Assembly (NCBI GenBank): GCA_946887105.1
Contig: CAMPKJ010000020.1
Location: 1-34,974, forward strand
Reading direction: 5' to 3'
DNA from: an uncultured Acidobacteriota bacterium
GTDB lineage: Bacteria; Acidobacteriota; Thermoanaerobaculia; Gp7-AA8
Length of the DNA: 34,974 nucleotides
In this document: positions 25,829 through 34,746 of the stretch, in pieces
Position numbering within the stretch: the stretch's first letter is position 1
How the letters are laid out: the number at the start of each line of letters is the position of its first letter
The notes under the pieces: generated by a model
What the model saw: only the letters and a program-made list of their open reading frames with translations
What the model was told of the DNA's origin: nothing
Databases searched by the model: none
Made by a program: the position numbers and the translations under genes

Positions 25829-25834
25829 TAAACT
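25829..25834 (+). promoter_or_regulatory. Predicted -10 box for a leaderless phosphatase transcript
   Basis: TAAACT ends exactly 6 nt before the GTG start at 25841 and begins 2 nt after the palindromic repeat. Any -35 element would therefore lie inside the repeat arm. Confidence 0.55.
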
Positions 25835-25840
25835 TTCTCC

Positions 25841-26275
25841 GTGCTGTTCGACCTCACCAAGCTCCATCCCGTCGATGACGCCGGCATGCTGTACATCTCG
25901 CCGGTGATCCAGGACTGGTCGATCGTGACGTCGTACGGCATCGACACGGTTCTGGACATGGAGGGCGGTCTCGACGACTGCATCCCCACGCATCCGAACG
26001 GCTGCCTCTACGTCTACTTCCCGATCTACGACGAAGACCTGCCCAACCTCGACAAGCTTGCCGCGATCGCACAGCTCGGCGCGCACCTGATCGAGAACGG
26101 CCATCGCGTGCTCTCGCACTGCGGCATGGGCTTCAACCGTTCCGCGCTCGTCGCGGGACGCATCATGCACGAGCTCGGCGTGCCCGGGCCGCACGTGGTG
26201 GAGAAGATCCGCGAGCGCAGGCCGGGCGCGCTGTTCAACGAGGTCTTCGCCGAGCACCTCCGGTCACTCGGCTAA
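25841..26275 (+). CDS. Dual-specificity (DSP-like) protein phosphatase
   Basis: 144 residues from a GTG start. The Cys-based phosphatase signature HCxxGxxRS is present: H93-C94-G-M-G-F-N-R100-S. An upstream Asp in 'PIYDEDLPN' (D64 or D66) is a candidate general acid. Size and layout match small bacterial dual-specificity phosphatases that remove phosphate from Tyr/Ser/Thr or from other phosphate esters. No kinase lies beside it. It has no signal peptide. The 3' end overlaps that of the convergent peptidase gene by 12 bp. Confidence 0.88.
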   Translation: MLFDLTKLHPVDDAGMLYISPVIQDWSIVTSYGIDTVLDMEGGLDDCIPTHPNGCLYVYFPIYDEDLPNLDKLAAIAQLGAHLIENGHRVLSHCGMGFNRSALVAGRIMHELGVPGPHVVEKIRERRPGALFNEVFAEHLRSLG

Positions 26276-27397
26276 GCGGTTGTATTTCTTCAGCACCGCG
26301 CGCAGACGATCGTGCGGGATGGCGTGCACCTTGTTGCCGTTGATCCCTTCCATCGTCTCCGCCGCGACCATCGCATTGATGATTGCTTCCTCTGTCGCAT
26401 CGGCCGCGGCGCGGAACAGCGGGTTGATGCGCTCGTTCGGCAGCATCTGCAGGCTGGCCACGCCCTCCATCTTCACCGCCTCGGGATTCGCGGTCGAGAA
26501 GGCGATGAAGATGTCGCCCGATGAGTCTTCGCCGCGTCCGCCGACGACGCCCAGTCCGAGCGCGGTGCGCTTCACGAGACGATCGAGCTGGTGCGGCAGC
26601 AGCGGCGCGTCCGTGCCGATCACGATGATGATCGAGCCCGCGCCGTCGCTCGGTCCCCGCGCCGGCAGCAGATCGGTGATCTCTTTCCCCACCGGCACGC
26701 CGGCAATGCGCAACAGGTCGCGACGGCCGTAGTTCGCCTGTACCAGCACGCCGACCGTGTAGCCGCCGTTGCCGGCGTCGAGCACGCGCGACGACGTCCC
26801 GATGCCGCCTTTGAACTGATGCGCGACCATCCCGGTCCCGCCGCCGACGTTTCCCTCGGCCACCGCTCCGCCGGATGCTTTCTCGAGCACTTCGAAGACG
26901 TGCTCCTTCTTCACGTGAAAGCCGTTGATGTCGTTCAGGAATCCGTCCCACGTCTCGGCGACGAGCGGCAGGCTGAAATCGCCCGAATATCCTTCGCGAT
27001 CCGCGTTCCTGCGCACATTCCACTCGATCACGGCATCGCGCACCACGCCGACGCTGTGCGTGTTGGTGATCAGGATCGGCGTGCCGAGGAGCCCCGACTC
27101 GCGCACCCAGGTCGTGCCGGTCATCTCGCCGTTGCCGTTGAGCGTGAACCACGCGGCGAACACGCGCCGCACGGCATCCTTGCCGGTGGGGAACACCGAC
27201 GTCACTCCGGTGCGGATGGCCTGCTTGCCCTTGCCGGAGTTCAGCGTGACGTGACCGACCTCGACGCCGGGCACATCCGTGATGGCGTTGAAGCGGCCGG
27301 GAGTGCCGTCGAACGGGATGCCGAGATCGCGCGCGCGGGGTTTGGCTACGGCGGTCATGGTGAGCAGGAGCATCATCGACGAGAGAACTACTTTCAT
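26264..27397 (-). CDS. P1-family (DmpA/BapA-type) aminopeptidase, exported
   Basis: 377 residues. Hydrophobic N-terminus 'VVLSSMMLLLTMTAVA' is a probable signal peptide. The sequence follows the DmpA/L-aminopeptidase D-Ala-esterase family: 'GRFNAITDVPGVEVGHVTL', 'VFAAWFTLNGNGEMTGTTWVRESG', 'ILITNTHSVGVVRDAVIEW', 'EGNVGGGTGMVAHQFKGGIGTSSRV', then 'SDGAGSIIIVIGTDAPLLPHQL'. In this family autocleavage before the Ser in the 'GAGSII' context frees an N-terminal nucleophile; that site is intact here. Substrates of the family include D-amino-acid amides and beta-peptides. ATG 27395-27397 has TATTCT exactly 6 nt upstream. Confidence 0.93.
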   Translation of the reverse strand: MKVVLSSMMLLLTMTAVAKPRARDLGIPFDGTPGRFNAITDVPGVEVGHVTLNSGKGKQAIRTGVTSVFPTGKDAVRRVFAAWFTLNGNGEMTGTTWVRESGLLGTPILITNTHSVGVVRDAVIEWNVRRNADREGYSGDFSLPLVAETWDGFLNDINGFHVKKEHVFEVLEKASGGAVAEGNVGGGTGMVAHQFKGGIGTSSRVLDAGNGGYTVGVLVQANYGRRDLLRIAGVPVGKEITDLLPARGPSDGAGSIIIVIGTDAPLLPHQLDRLVKRTALGLGVVGGRGEDSSGDIFIAFSTANPEAVKMEGVASLQMLPNERINPLFRAAADATEEAIINAMVAAETMEGINGNKVHAIPHDRLRAVLKKYNRLAE

Positions 27398-27403
27398 GTC
27401 AAT

Positions 27404-27409
27404 AGAATA
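27404..27409 (-). promoter_or_regulatory. Predicted -10 box for a leaderless P1-peptidase transcript
   Basis: TATTCT on the minus strand ends 6 nt before the ATG. Read on the plus strand, the same bases offset by one give TAGAAT (27403-27408), a possible -10 for the divergent DEAD-box gene with a leader of about 26 nt. Confidence 0.5.
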
Positions 27410-27440
27410 ACGGCAGTCGGGATCCCGTTGCCCCGCCCGC

Positions 27441-28640
27441 ATGTCATTTCACACACTCGGACTAGGTCCGAAGCTTTTGCAATCCATCACTGACGTCGGC
27501 TACAGCACGCCGACACCGATTCAGAGCGCGGCCATCCCGCCCGTTCTGGCCGGGCGCGACCTGATCGGGATCGCGCAGACCGGCACCGGCAAGACCGCAG
27601 CGTTCGTCCTGCCGATTCTCGAGCGACTCGCGCAGAGCGCTCCCGCCCGTCACCCGCGCGCACTCATCGTCGCGCCGACCCGTGAGCTCGCAGCACAGAT
27701 CGATGAAACCGTCCGCGCGCTCGGCAAAACGATGCGCATCCGCTGCGCGACCATCTTCGGCGGCGTCGGCGAACGTCCGCAGATCGATGCGGTCCGCCGC
27801 GGCGTGGACATCCTCGTGGCCACGCCCGGCCGGCTGCTCGACCTCATGGGCGCGCGTCACATTTCGCTGCACGCCATCGAAGTGGCCGTGCTCGATGAAG
27901 CCGATCGCATGCTGGACATGGGATTCCTCCCGCAGATCCGGCGCGTGGTGCAGGCGCTGCCGCAGAAGCGCCAGACGCTGCTCTTTTCCGCGACGCTGTC
28001 GAAGGACATCGAGAAAGTCACCGCCGAGTTTCTGCGCAATCCGGAGACGGTCGAGATCGGCCGCCGCTCCAATCCCGCGGAGACGGTCACGCAGTTCCTC
28101 TATCCGGTGGCGAAGAGCCGCAAGATCGATCTGCTGGTTCACCTGCTGAAGGATCAGACGCTCGACTCGGTGCTCGTCTTCTCGCGCACGAAACATGGAG
28201 CGGACAAGATCGCGCGCAAGCTCACGCAGGCGAACGTCAAGGCCGCGACCATTCACTCGAACCGCAGCCAGAGCCAGCGCATGCAGGCGCTCGATGCGTT
28301 CAAGAGCGGCAAGTGCCGCGTGCTGGTGGCGACGGACATCGCCTCGCGCGGCATCGACGTCGAAGGGATCTCGCACGTGGTGAACTTCGACTTCCCGATG
28401 CATCCCGAGGATTACGTGCATCGCATCGGCCGCACCGGCCGCGCGCAGGCGATCGGCGACGCGATCAGCTTCGTCACGCCCGACGATGAAGGCGCGGTGC
28501 GCGACGTCGAGCGGATGACCAGGAAGAGCGTGCCGCGGAAACGCGTCGACGGATTCGATTACACCGAGAGCGCACCGCTGCAGGTGTTCCGCCCGCAGCA
28601 TCGCGCGCCGCAGCAGTACCGCGAACGCCGCCGCGCCTAG
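27441..28640 (+). CDS. DEAD-box RNA helicase (RhlE-like)
   Basis: 399 residues. All core motifs are present: Q motif 'PTPIQ' (24-28), Walker A 'AQTGTGKT' (45-52), 'PTRELA', 'TPGR', DEAD in 'VLDEADRML', 'SAT', then in the second RecA-like domain 'VLVATDIASRGID' and 'HRIGRTGRA'. The C-terminal extension is short and basic (after about 350, ending 'REGRRRA'-like arginine-rich sequence), as in RhlE. It unwinds structured RNA in ribosome assembly or mRNA turnover. No Shine-Dalgarno sequence precedes the ATG. Its stop is 3 bp from the stop of the convergent FG-GAP gene. Confidence 0.93.
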   Translation: MSFHTLGLGPKLLQSITDVGYSTPTPIQSAAIPPVLAGRDLIGIAQTGTGKTAAFVLPILERLAQSAPARHPRALIVAPTRELAAQIDETVRALGKTMRIRCATIFGGVGERPQIDAVRRGVDILVATPGRLLDLMGARHISLHAIEVAVLDEADRMLDMGFLPQIRRVVQALPQKRQTLLFSATLSKDIEKVTAEFLRNPETVEIGRRSNPAETVTQFLYPVAKSRKIDLLVHLLKDQTLDSVLVFSRTKHGADKIARKLTQANVKAATIHSNRSQSQRMQALDAFKSGKCRVLVATDIASRGIDVEGISHVVNFDFPMHPEDYVHRIGRTGRAQAIGDAISFVTPDDEGAVRDVERMTRKSVPRKRVDGFDYTESAPLQVFRPQHRAPQQYRERRRA

Positions 28641-28643
28641 CGC

Positions 28644-31600
28644 TCATCTCACGCCGGCGCGCAACTCTTCCACATGCGTCGCCTTGACCACCCCGCCCAC
28701 CGCGGGCGGCTCCGGCGAGAACGCGATCGGCATGCCGATCGCGTTTCTTGCCGCGGTGAGTGCGTCGCGCAATTCGGTGAGGTACACGGCGCGGATCGAT
28801 GCGCCACTCGTCAGAGTGGCGTCGGTGAAGGAAAACGCCGACAGTCCCGCGAACGTGCGCACCGCGTTGACCGCTGTGCGTAGCTGCAGGACGTGCGAGA
28901 CGCGGATCGGCGTTCCGGGAACGACCGGGTTGTCCGTGAACGACACGCCCGTGGCGATGTCGGGCGGGCCTTTGGGCCCAACGGTCGAGTCGAAGTAGCG
29001 CGGCGCCACGGCGAACATCCACGTTTTTTCGGACGGCATGATCACGGTGGTTTCCGGAACGAAGGCGTTGCGGACCACCGTCCAGCCAGTCGCGAAGAGC
29101 GTGCGTTGGTAGACGACGTAGCTGGCGGCGTCGGCGGACGGGATCCATCGCAGGCGAGTCTGTCCTCCGATCACCTCCGCGGTCACGGCAGGTAATGTGC
29201 CGGCGGGTGCGTACACGTACATGACCCACACACTGCTGTCCGGTTCGTTGTTCGCGTCTCCGCTGTACTCGATCCCGATGCTGTACCGGCCGGCCGCGAG
29301 CGTCACTCCCTGCTCCGCGCGGCCCGCGTTGACGGCCAGAGTTCCAACGGCGGAGCCGTCGATCGAGAAGGCCACGGTGCCGGTGAACGCGCCGTAGTCG
29401 CCCGGGTTGAACCTGGCGACCAGCGTGACCGGGCCGGCCAGACGCGCGGTCCCGGCCGGCAGTGGATCGAAGACCAGTTGCGGAGACCGTTTGGCAACGT
29501 TGACGTCGATGTTCACGCTGGACGGCTTGAAATTCGGATCGCCAACGAACGCGAGCGTCAGCGTATGAACGCCCGCCGTCAGTCCCTTGATCAGCGCATG
29601 ATCGCCGAGCCACTGCACGTTCGGTACGGTCACGCCGTTCTCTTTCAGCGTGTACAGATTCGTCGGCTGCGCCATCCCTTCGACGCTCGGCGCGGTCAGC
29701 GTCCAGCCGAGGTCGAAGGTGGTGCCGTACTCCCCGTACGTGGGGCCACGCGACGCGAGTGATGTCGTCGCGCGTTCGACGGTGATGCTCCGCGAGCCGG
29801 ACGACGGCAGAAACGTCGCGCTGCCGAGGAAGGTCGCGTTCATCGGATATGTGCCGAGTGCAAGGGTCTGGGAGATCGCCACCGCTGCCGCCGTGACCGG
29901 CAGATCCGACATCGTCAGCGACAGCTTCGCCAGTCCCACCGGAACGCTTGCGATTTTGAACAACACCGCGCCGGTCACCGGCGTCGCGTTGCCCTCGACC
30001 GTCGCGGCGTAAGTCATCGGCGTGGCGTGGCGCGGGATATCCGCGGGAAGATTGAAGGTCGTCGTCGATGTGCGCGTCGGCTCTGGAACGAGTCCGAGCA
30101 GGTGCACCACCACCGTCCGCGTGCCGCGCGAGATGACGTCGAGCTGCCCATCCCCGTTGAAATCGGCGACGGCCGGCGTGCTGCTCGGGAAGCCGCCTGC
30201 TTCCAGCGCGCGGAATCGTCCGTCGCCGTTGCCGAGCAGCAGGTCCACTCCCAGCAATACGTCGAGCTCGCCGTCTTCGTCGAAATCCTCGACCTGCGGC
30301 GACGTCGAGGAAACGCTCGGAATGACCATCCTGATCGCGTTGCCGAACGTTCCGTCGCCGTTGCCGGGAAACACGCTGGTCCCCGTGCTGGTCCCGCAGA
30401 AGAGATCGACGATGTCGTCGCCGTCGAAATCACCCAGCACGGCCGGGTAGTCGAGATCGCTCCCAAAATACACAGGCGCCGCGAAGTTGCCGCCACCCGT
30501 GTTCAATGCGATCGCGATTTGATCCTCGCCGTCATCGCGCCAGATCGCGTCGATCGTTCCGTTCCCATCGACGTCACCGGTCACGGTGAACATCACTCCG
30601 GTCGCTTCGGCCGCGTCGAACGTGCCGTCGCCGTTCCCTTCGTAAAGGTCGCCGTTCACCAGGAGATCGGCGACGTTGTCGCCGGTGACGTCCGCCAGAC
30701 TCGCCGAAAAGCGAGGGAACGGCGAAGTCGTCACGGCCATCGTCGCAGAGGACGTGAATCCCCCGCTGCCGTTTCCGAGAAATGACGTGGCGCTGATGCC
30801 GCCCTCGTGGGTGACGATGACGACCGCGTCGGGCGACGTCCCGCCGTCGAGCGTGCCCACCAGGAACGCCTTCATGCTTCCGGTCATCGCAGTCGGTGTC
30901 AACACCGGCGACAGCAGTCCGCCGCTGCCGTCGTTCGGCAGCACCGAGATCGTCTTCGTGCCGTCCGGGTTCTGCAGCAGCGTCGTCGCATCGGGTTTCG
31001 TGTCGCCGTTCATGTCGAGCGACGAGATGCCGTAGACCTGCCCGCCGTCCGCGACGCCTGCGCGATACGCGCGGTCTTCGAGGAACGTCCCGTCGCCGTT
31101 GCCGTGGACGAAATTCATCGATGCAATGAAGCTCGACATCGTGACGATGTCGCGTTCTCCGTCGCGATCGAAATCGCCGAGGACAAACTGACCCGATCCG
31201 TCGGCCGCAGTGATCAGCGGATCGGCGAACGTGCCGTTGCCGAGTCCGCGCAAAACCGCGATGCCGTCGCTGCTCACCGTGACGATGTCCTGTGCGCCGT
31301 CGCTATCGATGTCGCTGCACGCGAAGGGGACGCCGGGCTCCGCGAGCTCCGTTCCGTTGACGGCGAATGTTCCGTTGCCCTGGCCGAGAAGGACCGTCAA
31401 GACGCCGGGGCCGAACTGGCTGCGGATGATGAGGTCGAGATGATTGTCCGCATTCAGTCGGCCCGCGGCGAACCGGCCAGCGCTGTAGCTCCACGACTGC
31501 TGCAGCGTCGTTCCGTTCGGTGCGGTGAGAAAGGCGAGGACATTCGAGCCGTTGACGATCACGTCGTCGCGGCCGTCGCCATTCAGGTCGGACACGACCA

Positions 31601-32186
31601 GGTCGCTGCCGGGACCGTGACCGACGAGCGACGTTTTCACGCCGCTCCCGAGCACGCCGTCGCCATTACCGAGGTGAATGGAAATCTCCGCCGTGGACGG
31701 TCCTCCCGTCACGAACGATCCCACGGCGGCGACGACGTCCAGCTTGCCGTCGCCATTGAGATCGCCGACGGCGATCGGTCCGAAACTCGTGGTCGGAGCC
31801 GCCGGACCGGCGGTGAATGTGCCGTCACCGTTGCCGAGCAGCACGCCCAGCTCGAGACCGCGGCGAAACACGAGATCGTTCTTACCGTCGTTGTTGAGGT
31901 CGCCCGCGACCATCGCGGTGACGTGCGTGGGCACGGTGGTGACGAGCGGCGCCGCAAACGGACCACCGGTCACACTCAACCCAATCATCAGACGGCCATC
32001 ATTGTGCGGGTAGGCGAGATCGGGAAATGTATCGCCGTTGAAGTCCGCCGCCACCAACGGACCGGGAGTCCCGGCCCATACCCAATTGAGGTCGACGGGC
32101 AGCGGCTGCCGGAACAGCGGCGCGGCAGTGACGGATACAGCGAACAGAGCGATAGCGAACGCGACAGGCAACCGGGGAGTAAGCAT
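28644..32186 (-). CDS. Large secreted FG-GAP/VCBS beta-propeller protein with Ig-like domains
   Basis: 1180 residues. Signal peptide 'VAFAIALFAVSVTAAP'. Residues about 45-690 hold 14 FG-GAP-type calcium-binding loops (for example 'DFNGDTFPDLAY', 'DLNGDGKLDVVA', 'DFDEDGELDVLL', 'DFNGDGQLDVIS') alternating with 'GNGDGTF' strands, enough for two seven-bladed propellers. About 700-990: two or three Ig-like (Big_3 type) domains, with a fibronectin-III-like region next ('GGQTRLRWIPSADAASYVVYQR'). The last about 95 residues carry three related helices: 'HVLQLRTAVNAVR', 'YLTELRDALTAAR', 'HVEELRAGVR'. It is probably extracellular and Ca2+-stabilised; function unknown. It starts 6 bp after the Uup-like ABC-F stop, so both may be on one transcript. 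Confidence 0.9.
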   Translation of the reverse strand: MLTPRLPVAFAIALFAVSVTAAPLFRQPLPVDLNWVWAGTPGPLVAADFNGDTFPDLAYPHNDGRLMIGLSVTGGPFAAPLVTTVPTHVTAMVAGDLNNDGKNDLVFRRGLELGVLLGNGDGTFTAGPAAPTTSFGPIAVGDLNGDGKLDVVAAVGSFVTGGPSTAEISIHLGNGDGVLGSGVKTSLVGHGPGSDLVVSDLNGDGRDDVIVNGSNVLAFLTAPNGTTLQQSWSYSAGRFAAGRLNADNHLDLIIRSQFGPGVLTVLLGQGNGTFAVNGTELAEPGVPFACSDIDSDGAQDIVTVSSDGIAVLRGLGNGTFADPLITAADGSGQFVLGDFDRDGERDIVTMSSFIASMNFVHGNGDGTFLEDRAYRAGVADGGQVYGISSLDMNGDTKPDATTLLQNPDGTKTISVLPNDGSGGLLSPVLTPTAMTGSMKAFLVGTLDGGTSPDAVVIVTHEGGISATSFLGNGSGGFTSSATMAVTTSPFPRFSASLADVTGDNVADLLVNGDLYEGNGDGTFDAAEATGVMFTVTGDVDGNGTIDAIWRDDGEDQIAIALNTGGGNFAAPVYFGSDLDYPAVLGDFDGDDIVDLFCGTSTGTSVFPGNGDGTFGNAIRMVIPSVSSTSPQVEDFDEDGELDVLLGVDLLLGNGDGRFRALEAGGFPSSTPAVADFNGDGQLDVISRGTRTVVVHLLGLVPEPTRTSTTTFNLPADIPRHATPMTYAATVEGNATPVTGAVLFKIASVPVGLAKLSLTMSDLPVTAAAVAISQTLALGTYPMNATFLGSATFLPSSGSRSITVERATTSLASRGPTYGEYGTTFDLGWTLTAPSVEGMAQPTNLYTLKENGVTVPNVQWLGDHALIKGLTAGVHTLTLAFVGDPNFKPSSVNIDVNVAKRSPQLVFDPLPAGTARLAGPVTLVARFNPGDYGAFTGTVAFSIDGSAVGTLAVNAGRAEQGVTLAAGRYSIGIEYSGDANNEPDSSVWVMYVYAPAGTLPAVTAEVIGGQTRLRWIPSADAASYVVYQRTLFATGWTVVRNAFVPETTVIMPSEKTWMFAVAPRYFDSTVGPKGPPDIATGVSFTDNPVVPGTPIRVSHVLQLRTAVNAVRTFAGLSAFSFTDATLTSGASIRAVYLTELRDALTAARNAIGMPIAFSPEPPAVGGVVKATHVEELRAGVR

Positions 32187-32192
32187 GATCTA

Positions 32193-33980
32193 TTAGAGTT
32201 TGGACTCGAGCTCAGCCCAACGCGCATAAAGGCGATCGACTTCCGCCTGCGCCGACTGGAGCTCGGCATAGTGTAGCTGCAACGCGTCCGCATCCGCCGC
32301 GATGGCCGGATCTTCGGCGCGCTTTTTCGCCTCCGCCAGCCGCTCTTCCGCGGCGAGCACCGTCGCTTCCATCGCGTCGAACTCGCGTTGTTCGAGATAG
32401 CCGAGGCGCTTCGGTTTCGAGGCAGCCACGGACGGTGCGGATGCCGCCGCGGCGCGTGCCGGCGTCTCGCGGCGCGGCTGCAGCGCCTGCGTGAGATCGG
32501 CGAAATATTCGGCGCCGCCTTTGCCGTCGAGCGCCAGGATGCGCGTCGATACGCGATCGAGCAGGTAGCGGTCGTGCGTGACCAGCACCAGCGCGCCCGG
32601 AAACTCGAGCAGCGATTCCTCGAGCACGTCGAGCGTCGGGATGTCCAGATCGTTGGTCGGTTCGTCCATCACCAGGAGGTCTGCCGGCTGCAGCATCAAT
32701 CGCGCGAGAACGATGCGCGCCTTCTCCCCGCCCGACAGTCGCGACACCGCGGTCTCGAGCTGTTCGGTGCGAAAGAGAAAGCGCTTTGCCCATCCCGCGA
32801 CGTGCAGGGCGCGGTCGCGATAGACGACCGTGTCCCCTTCCGGTGCGAGCGCCCGGCGCAGCGTGAGGTTCGGGTCGAGGCTCTCGCGGTTCTGCTCGAA
32901 ATAGACGGCGCGCAGTCCGTCCGCCCGCTCGATTGTGCCCGCGTCCGGTTGCAGCTCGCCGACGATCATCCGCAGCAGTGTCGTTTTCCCGGAGCCGTTC
33001 GGCCCGAGGATGCCCAGTCGCGCGCCGGGCGTGAGCAGCAGATCGAGGTTGTCGACGATGCGGCGATCGCCCATCTGCTTGCGCAGGCCGCGCGCCGACC
33101 AGAGGCGCCTGGTCTTGCGATGCGATGCGGTGAAGTCGATCTCCGCGCTGAACGTCACGGCGCGATCGCGGCTCTCCGCGAGCTCGTCCATCAGCGACTC
33201 GGCGTTCTGGATGCGCGCCTTCGCCTTCGTGGTGCGCGCCTTCGGTCCGCGGCGCAGCCATTCCATCTCCCGGCGCACGAGATTCGCGAGCGTTTCCTGA
33301 TAGGCCGCCTCGTTGCGCAGCACTTCATCGCGCTTCTCCAGCAGATCGCTGTACGTGCCCACGGTCTGCAGCAGGCCATTCGGGTAGGCCCGGTTCAGCT
33401 CGAGCATGCGCTTGGTGATGTTCTCGAGGAAGTAGCGGTCGTGGCTGACCACCACGAAGGCTTCCGGCTCGCTCTTCAGCATCGACTCGAGCCAGAGGAT
33501 GCCTTCCACGTCGAGATGGTTGGTCGGCTCGTCGAGCAGGAGGATGTCCGGCTCGCGCACGAGCTGCTGCGCGATGGCCAGCCGCTTGCGCCAGCCGCCG
33601 GACAGGGTCTCGCTGCGCGTGTCGCGCGCGTCGAAGCCGGTCTTGCCGAGGGCCACGGAGACGCGTGCGAACTTCTCGTGCTCGTCGAGCGTGACATCGT
33701 CGTGCAGCGCGTCGAGCAGCACCTCCTCGACGGTCTTTCCCGGCGCAAACACCGGATCCTGCGGCACATAGCCGACGCGCAGTCCCTTGCGAAGCGCCCG
33801 CGTGCCCGAGTCCGGCTCCTCGACCCCCGCCAGAATCTTCAGCAGCGTCGACTTCCCCGACCCATTCGGCCCGACCAACCCCACATGGTCCCCCTCGGAT
33901 ACGGTGAACGACAGCCCCTCGAAGAGCGGGCGCGAGGTGTAGGACTTGGTCAGCGACTCGACGGAGAGGAGGACGGACAT
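32193..33980 (-). CDS. ABC-F family ATPase, Uup-like
   Basis: 595 residues. Domain 1: Walker [10 protein letters not shown] (37-45), '[15 protein letters not shown]', '[11 protein letters not shown]'. Linker with '[33 protein letters not shown]', the typical Uup/ABC-F interdomain arm. Domain 2: GPNGSGKTT near 326, '[15 protein letters not shown]', 'MDEPTNDLD'. The C-terminal about 90 residues form a charged helical hairpin ('[44 protein letters not shown]'), a coiled coil that in Uup binds DNA or ribosomal RNA. It acts on the ribosome or on replication/recombination intermediates. It is divergent from the ECF sigma gene across a palindromic repeat; the FG-GAP gene follows after 6 bp. Confidence 0.93.
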   Translation of the reverse strand: MSVLLSVESLTKSYTSRPLFEGLSFTVSEGDHVGLVGPNGSGKSTLLKILAGVEEPDSGTRALRKGLRVGYVPQDPVFAPGKTVEEVLLDALHDDVTLDEHEKFARVSVALGKTGFDARDTRSETLSGGWRKRLAIAQQLVREPDILLLDEPTNHLDVEGILWLESMLKSEPEAFVVVSHDRYFLENITKRMLELNRAYPNGLLQTVGTYSDLLEKRDEVLRNEAAYQETLANLVRREMEWLRRGPKARTTKAKARIQNAESLMDELAESRDRAVTFSAEIDFTASHRKTRRLWSARGLRKQMGDRRIVDNLDLLLTPGARLGILGPNGSGKTTLLRMIVGELQPDAGTIERADGLRAVYFEQNRESLDPNLTLRRALAPEGDTVVYRDRALHVAGWAKRFLFRTEQLETAVSRLSGGEKARIVLARLMLQPADLLVMDEPTNDLDIPTLDVLEESLLEFPGALVLVTHDRYLLDRVSTRILALDGKGGAEYFADLTQALQPRRETPARAAAASAPSVAASKPKRLGYLEQREFDAMEATVLAAEERLAEAKKRAEDPAIAADADALQLHYAELQSAQAEVDRLYARWAELESKL

Positions 33981-33996
33981 GGGAGCGCGGAAGATA

Positions 33997-34093
33997 GTCG
34001 CAAAGTCTCAAAGTCTCAAAGTGTCAAAGGAGAAGCACGCCGAATCGCCTTCCTTTGAGACTTTGAGACTTTGCGACTTTGAGACTTTGCGAT
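33997..34093. repeat. Palindromic element with GTCTCAAA/GTCGCAAA tandem arms, copy 3
   Basis: Four left units (33997, 34005, 34013, 34021), a 25-nt core, then five right units (34054, 34062, 34070, 34078, 34086). The core begins GGAGAAGCACGCC, nearly the same as the core of copy 2 (AGAAGCTCGCC). It lies between two divergent genes, where a terminator would not be expected. Confidence 0.93.
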
Positions 34094-34131
34094 TCGCGAA
34101 CGAAACCCGCGCGACGCGTGTTCCTACCCGC

Positions 34132-34746
34132 ATGAAGAACTCCTGGACCGGCAACGGGGCCGCTCGCCTGGAGACCGCGGAGGAGAACCTCGCCGTGGCC
34201 GTGCATCGCTCCGAGCCGGGAGCGCTGGAGCGGCTCATCGACCGGTTCGAGCCCGCGCTGTATGGCTACGCGTACGGCATCCTGCAGAACACCTTCGATG
34301 CGCAGGAGGTCGTGCAGGACGCCATCCTGCGCGCTCATCGCGCGCTCACGCGGCAGTACGACGAGGCGCGATGTCAGGCGCTGGCCTTGCGGCCCTGGCT
34401 GTTCAAGACGGTCCGCAATCTCTGCCTCAACAAGCGGCGCTCGAAAACGCGCGCACTGGAAACGCCGCTCGAGTCGTTCGACGACGGGCGCATCGGGCCG
34501 TTCGTGCGCGAGCATGGCTCGGAGCTCGAACGGCAGCAGGACGCGGAGATGCTCCGTCACGCCATGTCCGGGCTGCCGCTCGACGCGCGCGAGCTGATCG
34601 TCCTGCGATTCATGGAAGACATGTCGTACGCCGACATCGCCAAGACCGTCGGCACATCCGAGGCGTCGCTTCGGGGCAAAGTGTTCCGCTCCCTGAAACT
34701 GCTGCGCGACGCGCTCGAAAAAAGAGGGGTGACCCATGCGGTGTAG
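34132..34746 (+). CDS. RNA polymerase sigma factor, ECF-like sigma-70 family
   Basis: 204 residues from ATG 34132. Region 2 (about 25-95): 'ALERLIDRFEPALYGYAYGILQNTFDAQEVVQDAILRAHRAL' and 'RPWLFKTVRNLCLNKRRSK', binding core polymerase and the -10 element. Region 4 (about 140-195): 'MSGLPLDARELIVLRFMEDMSYADIAKTVGTSEASLRGKVFRSLKLLRDAL', a helix-turn-helix for the -35. The longer frame that starts at 33946 is rejected because its first 60 codons are translated palindromic repeat. The next gene overlaps by 11 bp and encodes a zinc-binding anti-sigma factor, the normal partner. The signal is unknown. Confidence 0.93.
   Translation: MKNSWTGNGAARLETAEENLAVAVHRSEPGALERLIDRFEPALYGYAYGILQNTFDAQEVVQDAILRAHRALTRQYDEARCQALALRPWLFKTVRNLCLNKRRSKTRALETPLESFDDGRIGPFVREHGSELERQQDAEMLRHAMSGLPLDARELIVLRFMEDMSYADIAKTVGTSEASLRGKVFRSLKLLRDALEKRGVTHAV

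Noticed and set aside
33946..34131. N-terminal extension of the sigma-factor gene, translated as [13 protein letters not shown] sequence
   Set aside because: It is the palindromic repeat read as codons. An ATG at 34132 fits the normal start of the family.
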